From: an uncultured Eubacteriales bacterium | GTDB lineage: Bacteria > Bacillota > Clostridia > UBA1381 > UBA9506 | Direction of reading: 5' to 3' | NCBI GenBank assembly: GCA_900545185.1 | Contig: UQYH01000005.1 | Span: forward strand, 1-42,636 | DNA length: 42,636 nt | In this document: positions 1 through 7,926 of the stretch, one piece after another | Position numbering within the stretch: position 1 is the stretch's first letter | Layout of the letters: each line of letters starts with the position of its first letter | Program-made: the position numbers and the translations under genes | Notes under the pieces: model-generated | Told to the model about the DNA's origin: nothing | The model's input: only the letters and a program-made list of their open reading frames with translations | The model's database searches: none

Positions 1-32
1 AATATATTAAATTCAGCTTTTTTGAAATATGT

Positions 33-61
33 TTGAAATTTGGACAAACATATGGTATAAT
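33..61 (+). promoter_or_regulatory. Sigma-A promoter of the PFOR gene
   Basis: A -35 box TTGAAA (33-38) and a -10 box TATAAT (56-61) are separated by exactly 17 bp. The -10 is preceded by TGG, an extended -10. The start of transcription would lie near 68, leaving a leader of about 120 nt before the PFOR start codon. Within that leader CCGCA (85-89) and TGCGG (98-102) can form a short hairpin followed by a run of T. Confidence 0.8.
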
Positions 62-125
62 ATTTGGTGGTGCATACGCGTCGGCCGCATAAGGCTGTGC
101 GGTGTTTTGCTGTGTGTTTGTACCG

Positions 126-157
126 TTTTAACTTGTTACTATTTTAACTTGTTACTA
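126..157 (+). repeat. Perfect 16-bp tandem repeat in the PFOR leader, possible Rex-like operator
   Basis: The unit TTTTAACTTGTTACTA occurs twice with no gap, at 126-141 and 142-157. The junction reads TTGTTAC-TATT-TTAACTT (133-150). This matches 11 of 14 fixed positions of the clostridial Rex (NADH-sensing repressor) consensus TTGTTAA-N4-TTAACAA. Rex control of fermentation genes is known in clostridia; its action here is inference. The site lies downstream of the promoter. Confidence 0.5.
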
Positions 158-186
158 TCTGTAATAAACATAAGGAGGATTCCAAA

Positions 187-3100
187 ATGGCGAAAAAAAT
201 GAAAACCATGGATGGAAACTATGCTGCTGCACATTGCGCGTATGCGTTTTCTGAAGTAGCTTCAATCTATCCGATCACGCCGTCATCCACAATGGCTGAA
301 TATGTGGACGAATGGAGTGCAAAAGGCCAAAAGAATATTTTCGGCCAAACTGTTGATGTATGCGAAATGCAGTCTGAGGCCGGTGCAGCCGGTGCTGTAC
401 ATGGTTCACTGCAGGGCGGTGCTCTGACAACGACCTTTACGGCTTCTCAGGGTCTTCTGCTCATGATTCCGAATATGTATAAAATTGCCGGTGAACTGCT
501 TCCGGCCGTATTCCATGTAAGCGCCAGAGCGATTGCGACACATGCACTTTCGATTTTCGGCGACCATCAGGACGTTATGGCTTGTCGTCAGACCGGTTTT
601 GCTATGCTGGCTTCGGGCAGCGTTCAGGAAGTTATGGATTTGGCCGGTGTTGCGCATTTGTCCGCTATCCGCGGCCGCGTTCCCTTCCTGCATTTCTTTG
701 ACGGTTTCCGTACCTCTCACGAAATCCAAAAGGTAGAGGTTATGGACTATGCCGATCTTGCTAAGCTGTTAGACCGCAAAGCGCTGAAAGAGTTTAAAGA
801 CAGAGCGCTCAATCCGGAGCATCCCGTTCTGCGCGGTACAGCTCAGAACCCCGATGTTTACTTCCAGGGCAGAGAAGCTTCCAACAAGTTCTACGAAGCT
901 ATTCCCGACGTTGTAAATGATTACATGAAGGAAATCACCAAGATTACCGGCCGTGAATATAAGCCGTTTAATTACTATGGCGCACCGGATGCCGAGGAAA
1001 TCATCGTAGCTATGGGTTCGGTTTGCGAAGCTATTGAAGAAACGGTTGATTACTTAAACGCACAGGGCAGAAAAGTGGGCGTGATTAAGGTTCATCTGTA
1101 CCGTCCGTTCTCTGCTAAATATTTCTTTGATGTACTGCCGAAAACGGTTAAGAAGATTGCCGTACTCGACAGAACCAAAGAGCCGGGTTCGCTGGGTGAG
1201 CCGCTGTATCTGGATATCTGCAACCTGTTCTACGGCAAGGAAAACGCCCCCGTTATCGTTGGCGGCCGCTACGGTTTGGGTTCTAAGGACACCACACCGA
1301 CACACATTGCTTCTGTTTATGATAACCTTGCACAGGATGCACCGAAGAACAACTTCACCATCAGCATTGTAGACGATGTAACCAATCTGTCTCTGCCGAC
1401 CGGCAAGACGATTAACGCAGCGCCTGCCGGCACAACCCGTTGTAAGTTCTGGGGCTTTGGTTCCGACGGTACGGTTGGTGCCAACAAGGATGCAATCAAA
1501 ATCATCGGTGATAACACCGACCTGTATGCACAGGCTTACTTTGATTACGACTCGAAGAAATCCGGCGGCGTAACCATGAGCCATCTGCGTTTTGGTCACA
1601 AGCCGATTAAGTCCACCTATCTGCTGGACGAAGCGGACTACATTGCTTGCCATAAGCCTTCTTATATTTATCAGTATGACGTACTGGAAGGCCTGAAAAA
1701 GGGCGGTACCTTCCTTTTGAACTGCGTGTGGACACCGGAAGAACTGGAAAAACGTCTGCCCGGTCATATGAAACGTTATCTGGCTGAAAATGACATTCAT
1801 TTTTATACAATTAATGCTGTTAAAATTGCATCCGAAATCGGCTTGGGCGGCAGAATCAACATGGTAACACAGGCTGCTTTCTTTAAACTGTCTGCTGTTA
1901 TTCCGCTGGATCAGGCTGTTCCGCTTTTGAAGGAAGCCATTAACAGAACCTACGGCAAAAAGGGTCAGAACATTGTTGACATGAACTGCCAGGCTGTTGA
2001 CCGTGCGCTGGATGCACTGGTTAAGATCGATATTCCGGATTCCTGGAAGAATGCAGAGGATGAGGCTGCTGTTGAAAACAGTGCACACCGTCCCGACTTC
2101 GTTAAGAAGATTGCTGATCCGATTAATGCTCAAAAGGGTAATAAGCTGCCTGTCAGCGCATTTATCGGTATGGAGGACGGTACCTTTGAACAGGGTACGG
2201 CTCAATACGAAAAACGTACCATTGCCATCAATGTACCGAACTGGATTCCCGAAAACTGTATTCAGTGTAATCAGTGCTCGCTGGTATGTCCGCATGCCAC
2301 CATCCGTCCCTTCCTGCTGACAGAGGAAGAGGCTGCAGCAGCACCGGCCGGCTTTACAACATTAAACGCCAATGGCCCGCAGCTGAAGGGCATGAAGTTC
2401 CGTATTCAGGTTTCGGCTAAGGATTGCACAGGCTGCGGCGTTTGTGCACAGGTTTGCCCGGCTAAGGAAAAAGCTTTGGTTATGAAGCCGGTTGATGAAA
2501 TGGTTGAAAAGGAAGCCGCTAACTGGGATTACGCTGTTTCCTTAGATGTTAAAGATACTTTGATGGATAAATCCACCGTTAAGGGTTCTCAGTTTGCACA
2601 GCCGCTTCTTGAGTTCTCCGGCGCATGCGCAGGCTGCGGCGAAACACCTTACATTAAGCTGATTACACAGCTGTTTGGTGACCGTATGACCATTGCCAAT
2701 GCAACAGGCTGTACCTCTATTTGGGGTGGTTCCGCACCCAGCACACCGTACACCACAAACGCTAAGGGTCAGGGTCCGGCTTGGGCTAACTCCCTGTTTG
2801 AGGATAACGCAGAGTTTGGCTTGGGTATGGTTTTGGCATCCAAGAAGATCCGCAAGACCTTGAAGGAACAGATGGAAGCTGCTATTGAAAGCGGTATTGA
2901 TGCAGCTTTGGCCGATGCCTTTAAGGAATGGATTGAAAACATGAACTGTGCAGAAGGTTCTAAGGCTGCTGCGGCTAAGATTGAAGAGCTGCTGGCTAAG
3001 GCTGATACCTCTGCATCTCCGCTGAAAGATATTGCCGAGAGAACCGACTATTTGGTTAAGCGTTCTCACTGGGCATTCGGCGGTGACGGCTGGGCATACG

Positions 3101-3711
3101 ATATCGGTTACGGCGGTTTGGATCATGTTCTGGCTTCCGGCGAGGACATTAACATCTTTGTTGTAGATACCGAAGTATATTCCAACACCGGCGGTCAGTC
3201 CTCTAAGGCTACACCGACGGCTGCTGTTGCTAAGTTTGCCGCTTCCGGTAAGCGCGTTAAAAAGAAAGATCTGGGCATGATTGCAACAACCTACGGCTAT
3301 GTTTATGTTGCACAGATTGCATTGGGTGCTAATATGAACCAAGCCTTAAAGGCAATCAGAGAGGCCGAGGCTTATCCGGGTCCGTCAATTGTTATCGCAT
3401 ATGCACCGTGTATTAACCATGGTATTAAGGTGGGTATGGCAAATACAATTAACGAGGAGAAGAAAGCTGTTGAAACCGGTTACTGGCATCTGTGGAGATT
3501 TAATCCGGAACTGAAGGATGAAGGCAAGAACCCCTTCACACTGGATTCTAAGGCTCCGACCGGTGAAATCAGAAGCTTCTTAGAAGGCGAGAACCGTTAC
3601 CTCATGCTGAAAAAGGCATACCCGGCTATCGCAGACGATCTGTTCTCTAAGGCTGAAAAAGACTTAATGGATCGTTACGAAACCTATAAGAGAATGGCTG
3701 CTTTAGACTAA
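187..3711 (+). CDS. nifJ: Pyruvate:ferredoxin (flavodoxin) oxidoreductase
   Basis: This 1174-residue single-chain PFOR converts pyruvate and CoA to acetyl-CoA and CO2, passing electrons to ferredoxin or flavodoxin in the cytoplasm; it is the anaerobic counterpart of pyruvate dehydrogenase. The N-terminus carries the family ITPSSTMAEYVDEW region. Two 4Fe-4S motifs follow: CIQCNQCSLVCP near residue 691 and CTGCGVCAQVCP near 746. The C-terminal thiamine-diphosphate part has CAGCGETPY near 811, the GDGWAYDIGYGG segment near 966 and TEVYSNTGGQSSKATPT near 994. The length is normal for the fused alpha-beta-gamma-delta type. The start has an AAGGAGG ribosome site at 172-178, eight bases upstream. 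The gene stands alone between its own promoter and a strong terminator, so it is probably monocistronic. Confidence 0.97.
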   Translation: MAKKMKTMDGNYAAAHCAYAFSEVASIYPITPSSTMAEYVDEWSAKGQKNIFGQTVDVCEMQSEAGAAGAVHGSLQGGALTTTFTASQGLLLMIPNMYKIAGELLPAVFHVSARAIATHALSIFGDHQDVMACRQTGFAMLASGSVQEVMDLAGVAHLSAIRGRVPFLHFFDGFRTSHEIQKVEVMDYADLAKLLDRKALKEFKDRALNPEHPVLRGTAQNPDVYFQGREASNKFYEAIPDVVNDYMKEITKITGREYKPFNYYGAPDAEEIIVAMGSVCEAIEETVDYLNAQGRKVGVIKVHLYRPFSAKYFFDVLPKTVKKIAVLDRTKEPGSLGEPLYLDICNLFYGKENAPVIVGGRYGLGSKDTTPTHIASVYDNLAQDAPKNNFTISIVDDVTNLSLPTGKTINAAPAGTTRCKFWGFGSDGTVGANKDAIKIIGDNTDLYAQAYFDYDSKKSGGVTMSHLRFGHKPIKSTYLLDEADYIACHKPSYIYQYDVLEGLKKGGTFLLNCVWTPEELEKRLPGHMKRYLAENDIHFYTINAVKIASEIGLGGRINMVTQAAFFKLSAVIPLDQAVPLLKEAINRTYGKKGQNIVDMNCQAVDRALDALVKIDIPDSWKNAEDEAAVENSAHRPDFVKKIADPINAQKGNKLPVSAFIGMEDGTFEQGTAQYEKRTIAINVPNWIPENCIQCNQCSLVCPHATIRPFLLTEEEAAAAPAGFTTLNANGPQLKGMKFRIQVSAKDCTGCGVCAQVCPAKEKALVMKPVDEMVEKEAANWDYAVSLDVKDTLMDKSTVKGSQFAQPLLEFSGACAGCGETPYIKLITQLFGDRMTIANATGCTSIWGGSAPSTPYTTNAKGQGPAWANSLFEDNAEFGLGMVLASKKIRKTLKEQMEAAIESGIDAALADAFKEWIENMNCAEGSKAAAAKIEELLAKADTSASPLKDIAERTDYLVKRSHWAFGGDGWAYDIGYGGLDHVLASGEDINIFVVDTEVYSNTGGQSSKATPTAAVAKFAASGKRVKKKDLGMIATTYGYVYVAQIALGANMNQALKAIREAEAYPGPSIVIAYAPCINHGIKVGMANTINEEKKAVETGYWHLWRFNPELKDEGKNPFTLDSKAPTGEIRSFLEGENRYLMLKKAYPAIADDLFSKAEKDLMDRYETYKRMAALD

Positions 3712-3729
3712 GTTATTTAAAGCATATTT

Positions 3730-3763
3730 GCGACACAGAGGGTTTCCCTCTGTGTCGCCTTTT
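3730..3763 (+). terminator. Rho-independent terminator of the PFOR gene
   Basis: A perfect 13-bp stem (3730-3742 with 3746-3758), a TTT loop and a run of four T form a strong intrinsic terminator 19 nt after the PFOR stop codon. Confidence 0.92.
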
Positions 3764-3800
3764 GTCTGTTTACTGTTATATGGTATGGGAGTGGATGATT

Positions 3801-4277
3801 ATGAAAAACAAACTATTTAGCGTTTGCCTTGTGCTTGCGATGTTCTTTTTGTGCTTGCCGGTCTTGCCGCAGGCCGATGCGGCGGACGAATGGAAAACGG
3901 GCTATCTCAGCAACTTAGCTGTGCAATCCTTTATTGAAGAACAAGTGATAGCTAGGTTGTATGATACGACAGGTCAATATCATGACTATAAATTTGCCGA
4001 ATATGTAAGACTTACAATTGAAACGGGCGGCACCAAAAAGTACAATCGTGACGCGCAAGGCTTGTATAAGGCTCTTGCGGCATACAAAAATACCTGCTGC
4101 CAATTTTTGTTGGATGCGGACGGCGCAATTAGCCAAATACGGTGCAGCGCTGAAACGACTACTTACGAAAATGTCAGCTACGATACGAAAACAGGTGCGT
4201 TTAGCTGTGACGCGGCAACAGAAGGGCTGCCGGTTTATTTGTCCGACGGTAACACAATCGGCGATGCTTCAGCTTGA
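3801..4277 (+). CDS. Secreted repeat protein, N-terminal part up to an in-frame TGA
   Basis: The ATG at 3801 has GGGAG at 3787-3791 in front and begins a clear signal peptide: MKNKLF, a hydrophobic core, then a likely cleavage after QADA. A frame extension upstream to a TTG is possible but would spoil the signal peptide. The mature part is one copy of a roughly 125-residue domain 'A' beginning GYLSNLAVQSF. I do not assign a function. The layout (signal peptide, then short beta-rich repeats) resembles cell-surface proteins of Clostridia, and domain A is reminiscent of modules found in SLH-type surface proteins; this is my inference. The frame stops at TGA 4275-4277, yet the same frame stays open for another 385 codons with the matching second half, so the stop looks like an interruption of a longer gene. 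Confidence 0.7.
   Translation: MKNKLFSVCLVLAMFFLCLPVLPQADAADEWKTGYLSNLAVQSFIEEQVIARLYDTTGQYHDYKFAEYVRLTIETGGTKKYNRDAQGLYKALAAYKNTCCQFLLDADGAISQIRCSAETTTYENVSYDTKTGAFSCDAATEGLPVYLSDGNTIGDASA
4120..4231 (+). repeat. 112-bp near-identical repeat, copy 1 (copy 2 at 4900-5011)
   Basis: Bases 4120-4231 match 4900-5011 with one difference (C at 4148, T at 4928). The offset is exactly 780 bp, or 260 codons, so both copies are in frame. Flanking parts of the same duplicated domain are visibly more diverged. This points to a recent gene conversion or a locally conserved segment inside an old A-B duplication. Confidence 0.9.
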
Positions 4278-5435
4278 CTGCGCGAGGGATATACATATAC
4301 GATTCAAGTCGGTTCGTACGGTGTGATTATCACCGATTTTGCATCGGGTTCGTATCAATATATGCCGAATCAGGTCATTGTAGATTCGTCCTATTGGCTT
4401 AATACAGATGTTCAGAACATTGATGGGGAAGTCTCTTTTACGTGCACGGGTGATGCCGATTACCAAAACCTGTCTCTGAAAGTGATGTTATATGATGCAA
4501 ACGGACAGCTGATCAACGAAAGACTCGGCGTACGATATAGTGATGGTGTATACGAGTTTCGGTTTAGTCGCCTTGAAAATGTGACGGCAACTTATCAGGT
4601 ACAGGGCTATTTGATTAAGGAGGGGCAGCAGGTCAGCGAATCGTTTACGAAAGAGGTCGTCATTGAGCAAACCGTCGCGAAAGAAGGCTATTTCAGCAAT
4701 GTGGCGGTGCAATCCTTTTTTGAGAAACAAGTGATAGCCCTGCTGTACGATACGAACGGTCAACGTCAGCAATACACATTTGCAGAAAGAGTCGTGCTGA
4801 TTAACGAAACAAATAGTAAAAGCTACAACAACGCACAAGATCTGTACGATGCTCTTACAGCATACAAAAATACTTGCTGCCGTTTTTCGATGGACGAAAA
4901 CGGCGCAATTAGCCAAATACGGTGCAGTGCTGAAACGACTACTTACGAAAATGTCAGCTACGATACGAAAACAGGTGCGTTTAGCTGTGACGCGGCAACA
5001 GAAGGGCTGCCTGTGTACTTTATGAATGACACGGGTGACGCACCGAGCGAAAAAGGTATTTTGAGTGATGCATATGTATACAACATTACAGTTTCGCCGT
5101 ATGGAGTGCTGGTAAACAGTATGGTAGAAGCGGAATTTGACATGCCGCTGGACGGAGAAATTACGGATTGCCGATATGAAAAAGGCAAGGTTACAGCGAC
5201 GATTGCGATGAACCGCTGCAGCGAGCAAAGCCGTATTCTGCTGGTGCTTTATGATGCACGCGGCGCGGTGGCTTGTGCCGCAGAAACGCAGCTTTTAACC
5301 CCTAAAACGGCGTTTACCATGTCGGTCACGGCAGCTTCAAGCAGTGTGGGCTGTCAGGTGAAGGTCTTTTTCTTAAGTTTGCAAAACGGATTGGTGCCTG
5401 TCGGTATGACAGCAAGCAAGATTGTGGAGTCGTGA
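4278..5435 (+). pseudogene. Continuation of the secreted repeat protein after the in-frame TGA (B1-A2-B2)
   Basis: Reading on in the same frame from 4278 (LREGYTYTIQVGSYG...) gives the rest of domain B1, a second domain A (GYFSNVAVQSF, about 4686-5030) and a second domain B ending at 5435. In A2-B2 the segment AYVYNITVSPYGVLV aligns with YTYTIQVGSYGVII just after the TGA. The DNA after the stop is therefore true coding sequence of the same protein. The only nearby start (GTG 4323) has no ribosome site and would lack a signal peptide. Unless the TGA is read through or is a sequencing error, this half is not expressed. B2 ends with a VLYDARGA...VKVFF pattern that recalls C-terminal modules of clostridial surface proteins. 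No catalytic motif is visible, so a structural or binding role is more likely than an enzyme. Confidence 0.65.
4900..5011 (+). repeat. 112-bp near-identical repeat, copy 2
   Basis: This is the second copy of the segment at 4120-4231, in domain A2. It encodes the region around SQIRCSAETTTYENVSYDTK; the translated proteins are identical across the block. Confidence 0.9.
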
Positions 5436-5441
5436 TGATGC

Positions 5442-5481
5442 AAAAGCCGCTGATGTGTGTAAAACACGTCAGCGGCTTTTT
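5442..5481. terminator. Bidirectional terminator between the repeat protein and the DUF1540 gene
   Basis: The arms AAAAGCCGCTGATGTGT and ACACGTCAGCGGCTTTT pair over 17 bp with one G-T wobble and a short loop, with T runs on both strands. It lies between convergent genes and can serve both. Confidence 0.88.
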
Positions 5482-5509
5482 GGTTACAAATACCGGAGAT
5501 TTAACTCAG

Positions 5510-5674
5510 TTAGTTCTTTTTCTGGAAGGATTTGCAGTCTGTGCACTGGTCAACCGTCGGGTTTAATTCGTGTGTGCCGACCATAATAGAATCCAGTGTG
5601 CAATACTGTTCCCGGCAATCGTTATGCGTACATTGCTGTACGGTACATTTAATGGTTTGATTTCCTGCTTTCAT
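5510..5674 (-). CDS. Small cysteine-rich DUF1540-type protein
   Basis: This 54-residue protein has six cysteines in the spacing IKCTVQQCTHNDCREQYC...QCTDCKSF, which matches the DUF1540 pattern of short Bacillota proteins, probably metal-binding. The cellular role of the family is not known to me. The start chosen is the ATG at 5674, because AAAGGAG lies 7-8 bases upstream; an earlier in-frame ATG (MKGVFKM) would place that ribosome site inside the coding sequence. It lies downstream of the cysteine-desulfurase-family gene on the same strand, about 240 nt away, and ends facing the repeat protein across a shared terminator. Confidence 0.75.
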   Translation of the reverse strand: MKAGNQTIKCTVQQCTHNDCREQYCTLDSIMVGTHELNPTVDQCTDCKSFQKKN

Positions 5675-5911
5675 TTTAAAAACTCCTTTCAAGCTTTGTC
5701 ATTTGTCAAGGCACATGGTATCCGAATCCGCTCAAAGCACCAAAAAATCAGCCTTTTCTGTGCTGTCTGTTTTGCCATACATCATTACGGCAAGACATTT
5801 TGCCTTAAAAAGTCACGATTTTTCATGTAGAGTGAGTTTAAAAAGGGATTCGTATATCACAACTTGTGCCGAACTTGCTGTCCTTAAATATTTTGCGCAA
5901 TCCTCTTTTTT
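5675..5911. other. 237-bp gap between the DUF1540 and cysteine-desulfurase-family genes
   Basis: I see no convincing gene, terminator or promoter pair here. Short open frames on the plus strand lack ribosome sites. The minus-strand promoter of the DUF1540 gene is presumably in this gap but no box pair stands out. Confidence 0.5.
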
Positions 5912-7045
5912 TTATACGTTTGATTTTGCAATTTTATATAGGGCGTGAACGGCTGCGTCAATTTCCCTTTTTTGGGTGAAATATCCAAAACTAAAACGAA
6001 TGGAGCCGCTTTTTAAGGTGCCGAGCGATTTATGTGCCGAGGGTGCGCAATGCAAGCCGCTGCGCACGGCTATGCCGTATTCATCATTCAGCAGGGCGGC
6101 TGCGGTAATGCAATCCAATCCGTTTATGTTAAGTGCGGCGACCGCGGCGCTGCTGCCGTTGCCGTACACGGTTATGCCATCAATGTTTTGAATGTTTTCA
6201 ATAAAATAATCATGCAGCATTTTATCATGCCCGTAAAGGGCTGCTGTGCCCTCTGCCAAAATAAAATCAACGGCAGCGCCCAGGCCGACAATGGCAGGCA
6301 CGTTGAGTGTGCCGGATTCCAGACGGTCGGGCATTTCCTCCGGCTGCGTCAGCAGCTCGGACTGGCTGCCTGTACCGCCCTCGGTAATGGTTTTTAACTG
6401 CAGACCCTCGCGCACATACAGGCCGCCGCTGCCCTGCGGACCGTATAAGCTTTTATGGCCGGGGAAGGCAAGTAAATCAATATAGCTTGCGTCAATATCC
6501 GCAAGACCTGCGCTTTGTGCGGCATCTACCATAAAAAGCGCCTCTTGCGCATGGGCAATTTCGGCAATTTTTTGAATATCATATAAATTGCCGCAAACAT
6601 TTGATGCATGCGTGCAAATGACCAGCTTGGTATGCGGACGCATGGCCTTTTGAAAGGCTTCCGGCGTCAGTGTTCCGTTTTCGTCGGCATGGACGGTTGA
6701 ATAAAAGATGATGCCCTGCTGTTTTAAAGCCTCCAGCGGCCGCAAAACAGAGTTATGCTCCATAGAGCTGACAACTACGTGGTCGCCGCGTGACAAAACC
6801 CCCTTAATGGCAGCATTTAAAGCGGCAGTTGTGTTTGGGAAAAATGCAATTTGCTCCGGTGTGTCGATATGGAACAGGCGGCAAAGCTTTTCGCGTGTTT
6901 CATATACAAGCTCGCCTGCACGAACAGAAAGCGTGTGACCGCCGCGGCCGGGATTGGCTGCATAGTGCAGCATGGCATCGTACACGGCATTATAAACGCT
7001 GCGCGGCTTCATAAACGAGGTGGCAGCATAGTCTAAATATATCAT
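5912..7045 (-). CDS. Cysteine desulfurase family protein (class V aminotransferase fold)
   Basis: This 377-residue PLP enzyme starts with the family signature MIYLDYAATSF. It has the PLP-lysine segment FPGHKSLYGPQGSGGLY near residue 200 and a cysteine in RSGLHCAPSAHKSLGT near 335, in the place of the sulfur-accepting cysteine of NifS/IscS enzymes. EHNS (near 97) and the DAAQSAG stretch (near 175) are also typical. It belongs to the TIGR01977-like branch, whose members mobilise sulfur (or selenium) from cysteine but whose acceptors are often unknown. No iscU, sufU or thiI lies beside it, although a TtcA-like thiolation enzyme is encoded at 18669. The ribosome site GGAGG is at 7053-7057. It diverges from the three-gene unknown cluster, with which it shares an intergenic region. 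Confidence 0.88.
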   Translation of the reverse strand: MIYLDYAATSFMKPRSVYNAVYDAMLHYAANPGRGGHTLSVRAGELVYETREKLCRLFHIDTPEQIAFFPNTTAALNAAIKGVLSRGDHVVVSSMEHNSVLRPLEALKQQGIIFYSTVHADENGTLTPEAFQKAMRPHTKLVICTHASNVCGNLYDIQKIAEIAHAQEALFMVDAAQSAGLADIDASYIDLLAFPGHKSLYGPQGSGGLYVREGLQLKTITEGGTGSQSELLTQPEEMPDRLESGTLNVPAIVGLGAAVDFILAEGTAALYGHDKMLHDYFIENIQNIDGITVYGNGSSAAVAALNINGLDCITAAALLNDEYGIAVRSGLHCAPSAHKSLGTLKSGSIRFSFGYFTQKREIDAAVHALYKIAKSNV

Positions 7046-7087
7046 GTAAAAACCTCCGTTTTTGATTCAATCAATTGTACTTAATAC

Positions 7088-7146
7088 AGTATATGAAAAA
7101 CTCTTTTAAATGTGAGTGTCATGTTTTAGCGAGTGATTCATATACT
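7088..7146. promoter_or_regulatory. Divergent promoter region with a 10-bp inverted repeat (AGTATATGAA / TTCATATACT)
   Basis: AGTATATGAA (7088-7097) and its exact reverse complement TTCATATACT (7137-7146) each sit where a -10 box is expected, one for each divergent gene. On the minus strand CTCACA-17-TATACT is a possible weak sigma-A promoter. On the plus strand TCATGTT (7119-7125), 13 bp, then CATATACT resembles a sporulation sigma-E promoter (consensus KMATATT-N14/15-CATACAMT), though the spacer is one base short. Which factor reads it is inference. Confidence 0.4.
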
Positions 7147-7183
7147 ATTATAGGAATTAAATTTTTAAAGTGAGGTTTTAAAA

Positions 7184-7441
7184 ATGTTCGATAAACAGCT
7201 GACTCAGAAATTGGAGCAAATGTTAAATCAAATGACAGACAGCCAAAAAAGTAAGCTGGCCGGTATTTTGCAAAATGAGGAAAGCTTAAAACGCGCACTT
7301 TCGGGCATTGATATGGAAAAGGCGCGGCAAGTTGCGCAAAGCCTGCATGTTGACGGTGCCGAAAAAATGGATGTGGATAAACTGATTGAGGAAGCAAAGC
7401 GAAATCCGCAGCTGGCGCGCAAACTGGATCAAATTTTTTAA
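7184..7441 (+). CDS. Hypothetical small helical protein (85 aa)
   Basis: I do not recognise this protein. It is short, charged and predicted helical throughout (MFDKQLTQKLEQMLNQM...), with no signal peptide, membrane segment or cysteine. GTGAGG at 7170-7175 is the ribosome site. It is the first of three closely spaced genes; the next begins 15 nt after its stop, so the three are probably co-transcribed. Sequence coverage by a regular heptad-like pattern near the N-terminus suggests a small coiled-coil or helical bundle, but no function can be named. Confidence 0.75.
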   Translation: MFDKQLTQKLEQMLNQMTDSQKSKLAGILQNEESLKRALSGIDMEKARQVAQSLHVDGAEKMDVDKLIEEAKRNPQLARKLDQIF

Positions 7442-7456
7442 AGGGGTTGGATTCTG

Positions 7457-7888
7457 ATGAACGATGAAGGCAGCAAGCTGATTGAAAGCTTAATGAGCAT
7501 GCTGGGGGATAATCCCTCTGAAAAGGTGGGACAAATGCTTTCTGCCTTAACGCAAAATGCCGATGCGCAGCCCCAAAAAGAAGAAGCGGCAGCGGATGAA
7601 AAAGAGGAAGCGCAAACGGAAACAAAATCCGAAGAAAAAGAAAAGCATACGGCAGAGAAATCGGGCAGCTCCGGCGGCTTTGATCCGGCAATGCTTTTTA
7701 AGCTGCAGGCCATTATGAGTCAGCTCGGCAGCTGTGAAGCGGATGAACGCAGTGCGCTTTTGACGGCGATTCGCCCCTTTTTAAGTGAGGAGAGAAGGCC
7801 GCAAATTGACCAGGCCATTAAGCTTTTAAAGCTGACCAAGCTTGCCAAAACGGCACAGGAAATGGATTTGTTTAACGGACTGCTGTAA
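7457..7888 (+). CDS. Hypothetical protein with acidic linker and conserved-looking C-terminus (143 aa)
   Basis: The N-terminus is a helical segment (LIESLMSMLGDNP). A long low-complexity acidic/lysine linker follows (residues 37-72, rich in E, K and A). The C-terminus, FDPAMLFKLQAIMSQL then IRPFLSEERRPQIDQAIK, looks like a folded helical module; I recall similar 'KP-L-E-RR--VD-AIKLLKL' endings in uncharacterised clostridial proteins but cannot verify this. The protein is cytoplasmic by sequence, and AAGGGG upstream serves as ribosome site. It lies between two other unknown genes in the same likely operon, which suggests a shared role. Confidence 0.75.
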   Translation: MNDEGSKLIESLMSMLGDNPSEKVGQMLSALTQNADAQPQKEEAAADEKEEAQTETKSEEKEKHTAEKSGSSGGFDPAMLFKLQAIMSQLGSCEADERSALLTAIRPFLSEERRPQIDQAIKLLKLTKLAKTAQEMDLFNGLL

Positions 7889-7926
7889 TGTGATGGCTTG
7901 ATGTCGCAATTAAGGAGGTGCGTGGT

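Noticed and set aside
1054..2295. A 413-codon open frame on the minus strand inside the PFOR gene
   Set aside because: It is antisense to a fully conserved PFOR, has no ribosome site or recognisable motif, and is explained by codon bias of the real gene.
4275..4277. Selenocysteine at the in-frame TGA
   Set aside because: No selenocysteine-inserting genes are visible, the aligned position in the second repeat is not a cysteine, and no convincing stem-loop follows the codon.
5570..5830. An 86-codon plus-strand frame opposite the DUF1540 gene
   Set aside because: It has no ribosome site and overlaps a better-supported minus-strand gene with a conserved cysteine pattern.
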